A stretch of 64,000 bases of DNA from Achatina immaculata (lineage: Eukaryota > Mollusca > Gastropoda > Stylommatophora > Achatinidae): positions 40,001-104,000 of the forward strand of contig CM019716.1 in the NCBI GenBank assembly GCA_009760885.1, given 5' to 3'. Shown piece by piece: positions 11,305-22,650 of this stretch. Position numbers and translations under genes: made by a program. Every line of letters begins with the position of its first letter. Positions within the stretch are counted from its first letter, which is position 1. Below the pieces are notes generated by a model. The model saw only the letters and a list, made by a program, of their open reading frames with translations, did not search any database and had not been told where the DNA came from.

Positions 11305-12018
11305 CTTCCTGACCTCAAGAGGTTGAGTTTGCGTGTATTTCTCCATCTCCGTGATGGGAGTGCTCTTCATTCTTCCTGTGATCAGCCGCAGGCCCGTGTT
11401 TTGCACTTTTGTTAGGCGAGCGGTGTTTGTGTTGGAGGCTGTGGCCCAGGTTGTCATGCCAGATTCGAGTGTTGGCCTTATGGTGCCCACATATGCTTTT
11501 TTTTAGTATGTTGCAGTTGGCTCCCCAGGTTGTGCCTACCAACTTTTTTACCACAGCTAGTTTTTTTGTTGCTTTGTTTTCTGTGTCCAGCAGGTGTGGC
11601 TTCCAGGTTAGCGTCTTGTCCAGTTTAACTCCGAGGTATGTTGGATGTTGTGTCTGTGTAAGCTCTCTTCCTTGTATTTCTAGTTTAAAGTTTTCTGTCT
11701 TGTTGGACAATGAGAAGCAGGTGGCTGTGGACTTTGTAGGGTTGATCATCACTCCCAATTTTTGTGACCCAGTCTCCTGTGGTATTTAGTGCTTCCTGTA
11801 TTCTGTGGGTTGCTGTTGATGTTTTTCCCCCCAGCATTCCACACAGTAAAGTCATCTGCGTGCAAGGCGTGTGTTATGCTGTTGGGCAGTTTGTCTGGGA
11901 TGTCATTTATGTATATCAGGAACAGAGTTGGAGAAATAACTCCTTCCAGAGGAACGCCTCGGATTAGGGTGACTCTGTGGCTTAGTTTTCCATTCATTTT
12001 TACCCTGGCTGTACTGTA

Positions 12019-12281
12019 AAAGGTAAAGGTAAAGGTAAAATTACCGTTTCCATGCCATTAAGGCATATTGGTGAATACGGTGTTAGGCCCGTATTTTCAG
12101 TGACCTCCGCCACATGAAAGTGTGATGTGATCAGTATCACGCCTGGCCGCTTTACCTCCTCAGATTTCTCTGGTACCCATTTTAAGAGGCCGTGTGAACC
12201 CCGGGGCCTTTATTTGGTGTGTACCAGAAAAAATCTCACTGCAGGGACTGAATCCGGTAACGGCTGATTAGTAAACATATT
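12019..12281 (-). mobile_element. tRNA-derived SINE (family S1) inserted in the LINE
   Basis: It shares 'atcagtatcacgcctggccg' and 'ctggtacccat' with the copy at 5492-5760 and ends in a (TTTACC)n-like tail, which reads 'aaaggtaaaggtaaagg' on the plus strand. Flanking words 'tggctgtactgta' (12006-12018) and 'tggctgctctgta' (12282-12294) match at 11 of 13 bases, consistent with an aged target-site duplication. LINE coding sequence resumes on both sides. Confidence 0.8.
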
Positions 12282-12737
12282 TGGCTGCTCTGTATCTCAA
12301 GAAATCTTGTATCCACCAAAACATTGCTCCTTCAACCTTGTTGTTGAGTAGTTTCAAGAGGAGACCTTTTTCTATACTTTATCAAATGCTTGTGTTAGCT
12401 GTTTTTCTGCTGGTCCCAGGTTCTTTTCACAAAGGTGCCTAAAACTTTTTTCTTTTCCTGAAAAGAGTTTTAAATTTCTTGGGTTAGGTAGATGAGCTGG
12501 TCTTCTGTACTGTGACGTTCCCTGTATGCTGATTGTGCATTGTTTATCAGGTGATTTTTCTTCTAGGTGTTGTATCAGTTTGATGGACTGAAAGGATGGA
12601 CCATCCTGTTCATCACTTTGCCCATGCATCTTAGAAGGCTGATAGGTCTGTAGCTTGATTTGTTGTGTTTGTTGTTTCCTTTTTTCTGATGGGAGTGATG
12701 ATTGCCTCTATCCATCTGTCAGGAAATTTTCTGAAGC

Positions 12738-12972
12738 GCCAGAACTGGTTGTAGATGTGAAGGAGGACTGGTTGTAGATGTGAAAGAGGACTGGTTGTAG
12801 ATGTGAAAGAGGGCTGGTTGTAGATGTGAAGGAGGACTGGTTGTAGATGTGAAGGAGGACTGGTTGTAAATGTGAAGGAGGACTGGTTGTAGATGTGAAG
12901 GAGTGCTGGTTGTAGATGTGAAGGAGGACTGGTTGTAGATGTGAAGGAGGGCTGGTTGTAGATGTGAAGGAG
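12738..12972. repeat. 23-bp minisatellite inside the LINE, about 10 units
   Basis: The unit is 'actggttgtagatgtgaagg' plus 'agg'. On the minus strand one reading is LLHIYNQ, a motif expected at this place in the reverse transcriptase. The array therefore looks like expansion of a coding word. Because 23 is not a multiple of 3, it breaks the LINE frame. Confidence 0.9.
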
Positions 12973-14389
12973 AACTGTTTTTCTGCTGGTCCCAGGTTCT
13001 TTATCATTTCTTTTGTTATTCCATCTTGTTCTGGTGATTTCTTATCTTTTAGCTTTTGGGTAGCCTTATTGAGGGCTTCCATGGTGAATGTTGCCATCAT
13101 GCATGGATCTGGATTTTGCTGTTTAATCCTTTCTTTGAGTTCTGCTTTTACTTCCTGTATGTGTCTTTTGGGGATCGTTGTAATGCTCTCATCTCTGTAG
13201 TGATCTGCCAGGATGTTTGCTGCCATTTTTCCACCATGATGTTTTCCAGCTTCTTCTATGACTGTGTAGGGCTGTAGCAGGAGGACTGTAGCAGGAGAGC
13301 TGTAGCAGTTTGTAATTTGTATGTCTCTACTGGTTAGAAGGAGTTTAACTGTTAGGTATTCCAGCTCGCCTTCTGTGAATCTGCTTGTTTCTACATTTGG
13401 GAAGAATGTTTTGACTAGGGTCATTATTCCACCTTTTGGTCTGTTCGGCCTGTCATGTCGAAAACACTCATAGCCTCATATGGAAAACCTGAGTGACTCT
13501 CTTAGGGTGTTTCGTGAATGCAGAGGACGTCTATGCAGTATGTTTTGAGAAAATCTTGCACTTCGAATATTCTTGTCTCGCACTCCCTCTGCATTCCAGT
13601 GAACCACTGTGAGTACTGGACTGTTGAGTCTGCTGGCTCTGGCCTGCTTTTCTGGTCCTTTCAGGCCGTCATGAGGGGGTTGTTCTCTTTATTGATTGTT
13701 TTGAGGCCTGGGATTCATCCCTTTTCCTTCCCGCTGGAGATGGGCCAGAATGAAGCCATGCAGCGAGATCGAATTGTATCAAGACCATTCTTAACGTCGT
13801 AAGTGGCGTGTGTGTCCTGTTTTACCCGGGTACTGCGCTACAGCCAACATACTCCGTCTTCGGCAGCCCGGAAGGTCCCAGACAAGAATGCTACATCGTA
13901 CACGTGCTCACGCTCCCGGTGCTCGACATTAGGTTACATTCCGTTTATTACCGTCATAGCTTTGAATTATCCGTTAAGCCTGGTTAGAATTTCACCACAA
14001 GAGTATATTTTGGCGAGGTCCTGTCAATCGCGTCTAGGTAATATCACTAGATTGTAATCCGTGTGCGAATTAAGTCCGAAATATCAAGAATTGTTTCACT
14101 AGTTCACAGTGTGTAGTACGCCCGTCGCCATCTTGACCAGAAAACCTTCTCCTGACTGATTCTATACATGTTGGATCTGCATATTTGGCCAGAGGTAACA
14201 GAAAGGAGTATTTCTGTCACAAGGACAAGTTTCCATGCGCTTCGGTCTTCCGTAAAGTAAGCTTTACTTCAACGCCACTGTCCTGTGGACACCGTACAAA
14301 ACTACAGAATTTTCTTTTTCTTTTTTTCATTTAGTTTATATTCTTTCTAGATTAAATGTTTACAAAGGACTAGAAGAGTATTTTGGCCA

Positions 14390-14690
14390 AACACTATAAG
14401 AAATAACACCTTGTTGGCAGAAATGCAGATGAAACTGTTGACAGGAGTTATCGAGGAAAGTCGCTGGCGATGGTTGGGACATGTGCTTCGGATAACTTGA
14501 CGACTCACTACCAAAATATAGCACTAAGATGGATACCACAGGGGAAGAGAAGTAAGGCTAGACCAAAGGAGACATGGAGAAGGGTGTTGAGCAATAGAGG
14601 GCTGACCTGGACACGAGCAGAAAATAAGGCGAAGAACAGGCGTTTGTGGAAAACCCTTGCGGAAGCCCCATGTGCCCTGGGCACTTGAGG
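14390..14690 (+). mobile_element. LINE C-terminal fragment (family R4)
   Basis: The plus strand encodes SRWRWLGHVLRIT and, after a stop, ALRWIPQGKRSKARPKETWR and ENKAKNRRLWKTLAEAPCAL, the standard C-terminus of many animal RTE-type LINEs. It contains an internal stop. It ends at a G-run, after which an R1 tail (14755-14880) is attached. Confidence 0.75.
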
Positions 14691-14754
14691 GGGGGGGGGG
14701 GAAGAGAGATTTCCTTATTTCAGAGTCATCTAAAGTAAATATAAATAACTTTAT

Positions 14755-14880
14755 TTTAAAAAATCGTTGATGATCTGCAAATGGATGCATCAACAGCAGG
14801 GCATCTTGCTTACAACCGAGAGGCCTACAGGAGAGCTGTTAGGGAGGCAAGGTTCCGCAAGGGACATGCAAATAAATGAG
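14755..14880 (+). mobile_element. RTE-type LINE 3' end fragment (family R1)
   Basis: This near-copy of the tail at 1-165 runs from 'aatcgttgatgatctgcaaa' to 'aagggacatgcaaataaatg'. Confidence 0.8.
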
Positions 14881-14975
14881 TGACTGATTTTCAAAATAAA
14901 TTATTATTGTGCTACAAAGATCCATTAAACTTTACCATAAAAACCTGCCACTTCTTCATGTAACCTTGTACTTAC

Positions 14976-15193
14976 CTGCTTCACCTGGTAATGATTCGTG
15001 AGGCGAAAGTCGAAGAGAATCTGTGGTGTAGAAGAGAATATCATGGCGCTGAAATGTACATCGTTTGACCCAATATTGAAAAACTCAGTCAGGTTCACGG
15101 CGAACTCGAGCTCTCTTCGGAAATCTATGTCCCTGATGCTGCCAGATGAATCCAAGATAATGAGAATGTCCGCTGTGGACTTGAACTGTGGGG
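14976..15193 (-). CDS. vWA module 2, first exon (intact MIDAS)
   Basis: This minus-strand exon encodes the N-terminal half of a von Willebrand A domain: ADILIILDSSGSIRDIDF contains the canonical DxSxS metal-ion motif, followed by an amphipathic helix and the strand VHFSAMIFSST. The acceptor is 'atatcag' before CCCCACAG and the exon starts with two bases of a codon. The donor is AAG CAG|gtaagt (14970-14975), phase 0. It pairs with 10972-11304 to give a complete A domain with all three MIDAS positions (DSSGS, T in STDTAS, D in ITDG). Extracellular or adhesion-type A domains (matrilins, collagen VI) are the closest class known to me. Ligand unknown. Confidence 0.85.
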
Positions 15194-15589
15194 CTGATAT
15201 AATATTTAAAAGGAGTTTCGTTAACAATTTTGAAGTTCTGTAATGGTGCCCTTTTTGTTTATTTTTATGTTTATTTGGTCTTGTCTATTTTTCATAATGA
15301 AATAGATTTGTGTTGCCTAAATAATGTTTGTGTTATTTTTATAACCTTGTCATTATTTGTGTTTCCTTGTTTCTTTCTTCTTCTTCTTCTTCTTCTTTAT
15401 TAAACTCCGCCATACGTCTTCGTCTAAGTCTACAAAAACCAGTTTTCACCTATTATTATGATTATTATTATTATAATAATAAAACAGTCATCTTACAGTA
15501 GAATAATATCTTGGAGAAAATGTTATTAATAAAAGTGGTGACAGAAATGCAGTTAAAAACAATTTCATTAAACATAGGAGAGTAGTTTT

Positions 15590-16150
15590 TTTGGGTATAA
15601 TATATTATAAAATCAAATATACAAATATACACAAAGCCACTACAGTAAAGCTGTGATAACAAAAAGGCAAAACTATTCAAACCAAACGTAGAAACAGCTA
15701 ACGAGCAGAAAGTTGTAAAATTTCGGTTTACACCTTAAGCATACATACAGGACATAGAAATAGCCAAAGAAGAGAAATTATACATTTACATGAACTATAT
15801 ACAATACATAAGAATGAAACCTATAGTAGAAAAAAAGGAGCGCTTAGCTGTGACTTGCAAGGAGCTGTGTCCGGGAATGCGTGTGGTGGATTATTGTGAA
15901 TGTTTAAATGAAAACTTGAGGTGTGATAGGTTGGTAGTAAAGAAAGGTTGGAGAAAGCAGAAGAGAGAGAGAATAATACAATGGTAACCAAGTCGACAAA
16001 AGGATGGGTGAAACAGATGAATGTGGTTAGGGTAGAAGGTTAATAATCTGTGCAATTAGGGCTTTGGAATAAAAGTTAGAGATGAGGAGAAGTACAGTTA
16101 GTAGTTAACTATCTTCTCGTTCCAAGCAGTGGATCTGAGATCACCACTTC
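15590..16150. repeat. Dispersed repeat, copy 1 of 2 (possible Penelope-like terminus)
   Basis: It shares with 37578-38070, in order, 'gctgtgataacaaaa', 'tgtaaaatttcg'/'tgtaacgtttcg', 'gtgtgataggttggtagtaa' and 'cgttccaa'. A TATA-rich start is common to both. Family uncertain: the layout recalls Penelope-like terminal sequence, but no endonuclease motif is present. Confidence 0.55.
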
Positions 16151-16349
16151 TGTCCAAAGCAACCATAAATTATAACAAATTTATCTGGGCGAAATTACCT
16201 CCGAAAGAGAAGAATGCTGGGAAAATTCGTACAACTGTCTGTGCAATAAGAGTTAATGGATAGCATCCGTTTGGAAAAACAACACTGCGCTCCAATTTAC
16301 AAACCATGGATATATTACGTGTCGAGAAAGTAAGACACAAGGAAGATAA

Positions 16350-16993
16350 GATGCTGTTTCTAAGAACTCACATCACTATTCTGAGAAAAATTTAAAGCGA
16401 AGATTTGTTTAGAGAGAGACCTACAAGAACTAGAAGTATTGAAATGAAAATACGTCAGAGATTAATTTGAAGGAGATTAATTTGTACAAAAAGATAACTG
16501 TAACAGAATATTTTAAATCCTTTAACTGATGAAATCCATATCAATGGAAACAAGATTCTGAGTACTTAAATGTTACATCGAGCCAATTTTGTTTTATGGA
16601 TGTGAAGCATGGTCCATGAATAAGAGAGTACAGCAAGAAATGGAGGCCATGGAAATGTGGTTCATAAGAAGGATGTTGAAGGTAATATGGACAGCTAAGA
16701 AAACCAACGAAGAAGTCTTAAGGGAGGCTGGAGTTTAAAAGCAAATTACAGCAAAGATCAGAGGCAGACAAGCGAGATTTGTAGGACATTTTCTGAGAAG
16801 AGGAAAATTGGAACACACTGTGGCAACTGGAAAAATTGAGGGAAGAAGAGACAGAGGAAGACAGAGACAGAAGTTACTGGATGGGCTGACAGTGTGGCTA
16901 GGAAGAAAGTCACCGGCGGATCTCATAATCAAGTCTAAAGACAGGGAATTGTGGAACGAAATGATCACCTACGCCACGCGGAGCGGCACTTGA
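16350..16993 (+). mobile_element. RTE-type LINE 3' coding fragment (family R3)
   Basis: Plus-strand frames read LKCYIEPILFYGCEAWSMNK, EMEAMEMWFIRRMLKVIWTA, then after one stop ARFVGHFLRRGKLEHTVATG and [20 protein letters not shown], ending RSGT and a stop. This is the thumb and C-terminal region of an RTE-type polyprotein. Reverse-transcriptase palm and endonuclease are absent (5' truncated). Confidence 0.8.
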
Positions 16994-17094
16994 TTGATTT
17001 ATTGAACTAAGGAAAAACAAAATAAGAGAAGATTGTTTCATTTTTTAAGAATATTTTTCTTTTGACAAAATTCTAAATAAACTTGCTGCGCATT

Positions 17095-17300
17095 GTAACA
17101 CAGTAGGGTGGTGGTTACTGCGCTCGGCTCTCACGTGGGGGTTGGTGTTCAAGTCCAGCCAGAGAGAGAGACAACCACCCACCTGTAATAACAGGTGTCT
17201 GCTCCTTACAGAGCTGAAGAATGAAAGATGGCCAGACGTGATGCTGACCACATCAACCTCTAGTGTGCCGACAGGCCAAGGAAAATATGGACACAGCCAC
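17095..17300 (+). mobile_element. tRNA-derived SINE (family S1)
   Basis: The plus strand has a tRNA-like head ('gtagggtggtggttactgcg', B-box-like 'ggtgttcaagtcc') and body words 'ccagacgtgatgctgaccac' and 'tagtgtgccgacaggccaag'. Its 3' end, 'cagccaccaaactcctacta', passes directly into the CCA array. Confidence 0.75.
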
Positions 17301-19005
17301 CAAACTCCTACTACCTCCAAGCCTCTACTACTACCAGACCCCTACTACCTCCAAGCCTCTACTACCACCAGACCCCTACTACCTCTAAGCCTCTACTACC
17401 ACCAGACCCCTACTACCTCCAACCCTCTACTACCACCAAACCCCTACTACCTCCAAGCCTCTACTACCACCAGACCCCTACTACCGTCAAGCCTCTGCTA
17501 CCACCAAACCCCTATTACCTCCAAGCCTCTACTACCACCAGACCCCTACTACCTCCAAGCCTCTACTACCACCAGACCCCTACTACCTCCAAGCCTCTAC
17601 TACCACCAGACCCCTACTACCTCCAAGCCTCTACTACCACCAGACCCCTACTACCTCCAAGCCTCTACTACCACCAGACCCCTACTACCTCCAAGCCTCT
17701 ACTACCACCAAACCCCTACTACCTCCAAGCCTCTACTACCACCAGACCTCTACTACCTCCAAGCCTCTACTACCACCTGACCCCTACTACCTCCAGGTCT
17801 ATACTACCACCAGACCCCTACTACCACCAGACCCCTACTACCTCCAAGCCTCTACTACCACCAGACCTCTACTGTACCACCAAAACTTTACTGTCACCAA
17901 AACCTCTCTACCACCAAACTCCTACTGTCACCAAACCCCTATTGCCACCAAACCTCTACTACCACCAGACCTCTACTACCACCAAACACCTGCTACCACC
18001 AAGCCTCTACCAACACCAAACCTCTACTACCACCAAGCCTCTACTACCACCAAACCCCTACTACCACCAAACCCCTACTACCACCAAACCTCTACTACCA
18101 CCAGATCTCTGCTTCCACCAAACCCCTACTACCACCAAACCCCTACTACCACCAAACCCCTACTACCACCAGACCTCTACTACCACCAAACCCCTACTAC
18201 CACCAAACCTTCACTACCACCAAACCTCTACTACCACCAAACCCCTGCTACCACCAAACCCCTACTACCACCAAACCTCTACTACCACCAGATCTCTACT
18301 ACCACCACACCCCTACTACCACCAAACATCTACTACCACCACACCTCTACTACCACCAGACCCCTAGTACCACCAAACCTCTACTACCACCAGACCCCTA
18401 GTACCACCAAACCCCTTCTACCACCAAACATCTACTACCACCAAAGCTCTACTACCACAAAACCTATACTACCACCTGACCCCTATTACCACCAAACCTA
18501 TACTACCACCAAACCTCTACTACCACCAAACCCCTACTACCACCAAACCTCTACTACCACCAGATCTCTACTACCACCAGACCTCTACTACCACCAGATC
18601 TCTACTACCACCAAACCTCTACTACCATCAGATCTCTACTACCACCAGACCTCTACTACCACCAGATCTCTACTACCACCAAACCTCTACTACCACCAAA
18701 CCTCTACTACCACCAAACCTCTACTACCACCAGATCTCTACTACCACCAAACCCCTACTACCACCAAACCTCTACTACCACCAGACCTCTACTATCACCA
18801 AATCCCTACTACCACCAGACTCCTACTACCACCAAATCCCTACTACCACCAAACCTCTACTACCACCAGATCTCTACTACCACCAAACCCCTACTACCAC
18901 CAAACCTCTACTACCACCAGACCTCTACTACCACCAAACCCCTACTACCACCAAACCCCTACTACCACCAGACCTCAACTACCTCCAAACCTCTACTACC
19001 ATGAG
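17301..19005. repeat. 17-bp CCA-rich minisatellite, about 100 units, with 34-bp dimers
   Basis: The basic unit is 'accaccaaacccctact' (17 bp). From 17301 to about 17860 the array is organised in 34-bp dimers in which 'ccacca' alternates with 'cctcca'. Further right it is mostly monomeric with CAGA/CAAA and TCT/CCC variants. Pro/Thr/Tyr-rich open frames across it are repeat artefacts. A short outlier of the same array lies at 22126-22190. Confidence 0.95.
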
Positions 19006-19194
19006 GATGGTGAGATTGGGAGCTTGGTTTTCTTGCTTACGGCCGGCGGAAGGGGTCAGGGTCAGCGCATGGCTATTTAGTCACGTGATTGTCCAGTATG
19101 TAAGAGTTGTACAGAGTGACAGGCAATAGTCAGTCTACGTCTGTTCTCATGAGGTACGGCGTGAAAAAAATGTGACTGTGTTGTCCTTGATGTT

Positions 19195-19297
19195 TTATGT
19201 TTCGTGATGTCTCGTTATGGTGTGAGTTTATTTCTGTTTCGTGATGTCTCGTTATGATGTGAGTTTATTTCTGTTTCGTGATGTCTCGTTATGATGT
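19195..19297. repeat. 37-bp tandem repeat, about 2.5 units
   Basis: The unit 'cgtgatgtctcgttatgatg' plus 'tgagtttatttctgttt' occurs beside the insertion at 19298. One more partial unit lies after it at 20781-20805. Confidence 0.8.
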
Positions 19298-20780
19298 CTT
19301 CTTCTTCTTCTTCTTCGTTCACTTCTACCACCAAAAACCGCACTGTGAACCTACTGAATTCACGCATGTGGTCCTCGTTAGGTCCCGTGGTCCCCTGTGT
19401 GGTCCAAAATAGATCACACGAGTTCCACGAAAGGACCACAAGGGGTTCAGAGTATCACAGTGCTTTAGCCTGTATTCTTGGTGGGTCTCAGAAGCGGGAT
19501 TGCGTGACACCGTGGTTTTCATTGCACCAGTTTGGTCTAGGGTTGGACTTTCTCACCGGAAGACCTCGACGTGTTTGGAATATCAGAGCATCCCCGCTGG
19601 GTGAGAGGCGTCAGCCCACCCAGGTCAGAGTTGGACTTTCTCACCGGAAAACCTCGACGTGTTTTGAGATACCCGTGTATCACCGCCGGGTGAGAGGTGG
19701 TCGCCCATCCAGTCCAGGGTTGGACTTTCTCACCGGAAAACCTCAGCGTGATTAGGATACGCAGACATCCCCGCCGGGTGAGAGGTGGTTGCCTATCTAG
19801 ACTTCCCTGGTCCAGTGTCTCCGACTTCAGCATTTTGCAGTCGTGGCCGCTACCCTTCCTAGTTGTGCCCAGGATGGAGCTTTTGTCCAGGAGGATGAAT
19901 CCTCGCCACTAGTGACTTCTACCCCTGGGTTGAGCCGGTTTAGGCATTATCCCAGTATGGGCGTGTTTGGGACGGGACGGACCTCTAGGGCAGAGGTACT
20001 TTGACATTCATAGCCTTCAAGATTCACCCCTGGTATGAGCCGGTTTAGGCAAAATTCACCAGTATGGGTGTTTATCAGGCGTTACCGACCTCTAGAGCAG
20101 AGGTGGCATGACATGTCTAGTCATCGAGTTCGACCCCTGGTGTGTGCCGGTTTAGGCATATTTCACCAGTGTAGGTGTATTTCGGACGTAGGCGGCCTCT
20201 AGAGCAGAGGTGCCGTGGTATAGCTCTCGTAGCGATACTACTGGACATACCAGGTTAAACTTCACTTTCCACCACCTTTTCCCATCGGCGCCGCACAGCA
20301 ACCTTTATTTCCGCATTTACTTCCTTAACCGGGAGGAGCTTCACTCCACGCGCGGCATCTGAAAGTTAAGCCAGCAGTGACTTAAACTCTGGGACAAGCT
20401 GGTTCATGCATTTCACCCGATATGACTGCACTCAGGACGTGGCTGACCTCCAGACCAGAGGTGCAGTGATTTGACTGTTTGCTTCGCTTTATTCTTTCAA
20501 CCACCTTTTTCGCAGTGATGCTGCGCGGCAACCTCATCTGCAAATTTCTTCATTGGCCGGGAAGAGCACCGCTCCACGCACGGCAGCTGAAGATCTCGCC
20601 AACAGCGGCAGATGAGCTACCAAACGTGACACTCATCTACCCTAAGTAACTGGTTTTCAGGCGCCAGATATTCGCCCTCGCCCCTTCTCCTGTCAGTTTA
20701 AAACAGTTCTGCCACGGGAAGGCCAGGAGCTGGACTTGACTGCCAGAGGCTGTTTGTGGCGCGTTTGCAGTCCTTAGAAC
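19298..20780 (-). mobile_element. Unnamed retroelement with (GAA)n tail, copy 1 (longest)
   Basis: This element is about 1.48 kb and occurs three times in the window. On the minus strand it ends in (GAA)n at 19298. It is flanked by the 13-bp direct repeat 'ctcgttatgatgt' (19285-19297 and 20781-20793). Internally there are three units of about 88 bp (each with 'gttggactttctcaccggaa', starting near 19542, 19630, 19719) and four or five diverged units of about 105 bp (each with 'gccggtttaggca' and 'cctctagagcagagg', from about 19915). The 5' part is GC-richer. No convincing protein. The GAA tail, 5' truncation of a sister copy and varied duplications point to target-primed reverse transcription. 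Confidence 0.8.
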
Positions 20781-20793
20781 CTCGTTATGATGT

Positions 20794-21760
20794 GAGTTTA
20801 TTTCCGCGCCACCCTTAGTAATGTAACTTATTGTATGTCGCAGATGGTTTGTGAGTGTAAATATTTGGTATACGAAATAATCGTGCAGTTAATTAAGTGA
20901 GAATCAGCAGCAGAGTTTAAAAAGCTGAGAGTTTAGTTTGTAGGTAGCTTAGATTACGTATATGACGTTAGAATGGAGTAGAATCCCCGATATACTGGTC
21001 CGGTAGAAGTAAGTTGTGAACACCACGACTCATATATTTTGTGCAGTTCTCATATTTTACCATTTTCATTGATTATTACGCCAATTTTCCTTACTTATGC
21101 ATTTTGTGGTACTGCATTGCGTTACTCCATCATGTCCTTCATCTTTTCAAATCATTTTGAGTTTTATAAATGTTAATTACGTGTGTTTTGCTTGCTCTTA
21201 TAACACAAGAGTGGGCTCGTGATTCGTACTGAAGAATTATCAGTTTGTTGTCACCATGTTGTAGTTGTGAGGCTTGATTTGTAACTCATAATTTGATTTG
21301 ATTATGTGTGGTTAATCAATATGTGGTGCATCTAAATATTTGTGTTTTGCACCAAGAATTCAAGTATTGAGTCATGGAGACCAGATATAGGCCCATTGAG
21401 AAGATATGAATAGTATGTAGCGACTATGAAGAAGGTTGCGTAGAATATAGCTATGAAGGTTGGTTGACTCACATGAGATTATATATTTTAGTTATTAGTT
21501 AGATGGTAGAACTTGGTAAATGAGTAATTGATTGGATTAGTAATATGTTGAGCAACTATTATGTATTGGAGATAATTGCAGTTAATTTTTTTAAAATATT
21601 ATTTGTTGCTATCTAGTCTAGTGATGCTGTCTAGTGTTTCTTTTGCTGATTGTGTAATAAATAGTTTGTTTTGACTCTTGGATTAGAAGTAACTAGTTCG
21701 GTGTGGTTATTTATGTTGAATACTGTTGTTCTTGTATAAATGGCAAATTGTTATTCGTTC
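20794..21760. other. Intronic/intergenic AT-rich, nothing recognised
   Basis: AT-rich sequence between the retroelement and the 25-bp minisatellite. No gene or repeat seen. Confidence 0.4.
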
Positions 21761-21769
21761 ACGCATAAC

Positions 21770-22078
21770 TGATACAGTTCCCAGGTGGCCAGACTGATAA
21801 AGTTCCCAGGTGGCCAGACTGATAAAGTTCCCAGGTGGCCAGACTGATAAAGTTCCCAGGTGGCCAGACTGATAAAGTTCCCAGGTGGCCAGACTGATAA
21901 AGTTCCCAAATGGCCAGACTGATAAAGTTCCCAGGTGGACAGACTGATAAAGTTCCCAGGTGGCCAGACTGATAAAGTTCCCAAATGGCCAGACTGATAC
22001 AGTTCCCAAATGGCCAGACTGATACAGTTCCCAAATGGCCAGACTGATAACAGTTCCCAAATGGCCAGACTGATAAAG
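21770..22078. repeat. 25-bp minisatellite, about 12 units
   Basis: The unit is 'ttcccaggtggccagactga' plus 'taaag', with an 'aaatgg' variant that dominates the right end. All minus frames stay open because 25 is not a multiple of 3. These frames are not genes. Confidence 0.95.
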
Positions 22079-22125
22079 GTTGAAGAACCTGGGGATTAGT
22101 AGAACTAACTACTGAGCACCAAACT

Positions 22126-22190
22126 CTTACAGTACCACCAAAACTTTACTATCACCAAAGCCCCTCTACTGCCACCAAACCCCTAAATAC
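22126..22190. repeat. Detached piece of the CCA minisatellite
   Basis: It resembles the interior of the big array near 17880-17945 ('taccaccaaaactttact', then 'tcaccaaa'). It is separated from that array by about 3.1 kb. Confidence 0.7.
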
Positions 22191-22525
22191 TTCTGTTGCA
22201 CAATTTACAGCTGCCTTTCAAATCTGTGGTTGAAGAATACAAGGTAGGAAAAACGAGACTTGCAATGATGCGACAAGAATCTACAGATCTGGTGGTACGA
22301 GAAGTGCAGCCAACACTTAAAACTGGACGAAAATGGAAAGTAGGTGAGGAAGTGACCACAGCCAGGGAAACGCAGGAGCTGAAAGAAGTAATAGGGTACA
22401 CCAAGACCAACAGAAGGGGATTTGGTCATGGCGAAATCAAATGGTGGTCAAAGGCCTCCTGCAAGGTGAACTCTGGGAGTCATGACCCACAGGGGCCCAC
22501 CCCCCTTAGAGTGTCAGGAGTTTAA
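22190..22525 (+). mobile_element. LINE C-terminal region fragment, possible
   Basis: A plus open frame contains EEYKVGKTRLAMMRQES, then PTLKTGRKWKVGEE and a Gly-rich GFGHGEIKWWSK. This recalls the region following the reverse transcriptase in some animal non-LTR elements. No RT motif is present. Attribution is from memory of family texture only. Confidence 0.4.
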
Positions 22526-22650
22526 AGGGCCGAAACACTTGTCTGAGGCGGGGGGGGGGGTACTTCCTCTGATGATCTGAAGGAGTTGTGTTGTTGTTCC
22601 GCTCTCTACTGTAGAGAGTTTCCTGCATAAATATGATAGATATATGGCAC

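Larger units (their letters stand above)
11305..13640 (-). mobile_element. Degenerate non-LTR retrotransposon (AP-endonuclease plus reverse transcriptase)
   Basis: Read on the minus strand, the order is: AP-endonuclease remnant (about 13640-13280; FEVQDFLKTYCIDVLCIHET, GELEYLTVKLLL), linker (13240-12970), a 23-bp minisatellite (12738-12972), then reverse transcriptase. The RT shows EGVISPTLFLIYINDI and an active-site motif HADDF where FADD/YADD is usual. It continues through the thumb (PTKSTATCFSLSN) to the C-terminal region ending MKSTPITEMEKYTQTQPLEV. It has several frameshifts and a SINE inserted at 12019-12281. The domain order fits a jockey/I-type LINE. Its 3' end is missing: homology stops exactly at the vWA exon. 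Listed as a relic, not an active element. Confidence 0.85.

Noticed and set aside
17142..18367. Pro/Thr/Tyr-rich plus open frames resembling a mucin or extensin
   Set aside because: They are produced by the 17-bp CCA array. Variants between units are not codon-biased and the frame is lost at ordinary unit changes.
19537..19833. Open frame with repeated FSGEKVQPWTG-like units as a repeat protein
   Set aside because: It lies in the 88-bp internal units of the non-coding retroelement. The frame is not kept beyond those units and copy 2 has the same accidental frame at 35299-35595.
21707..22060. Overlapping minus frames with a WELYQSGHLG-type repeat
   Set aside because: 25-bp minisatellite, open in all frames by chance.
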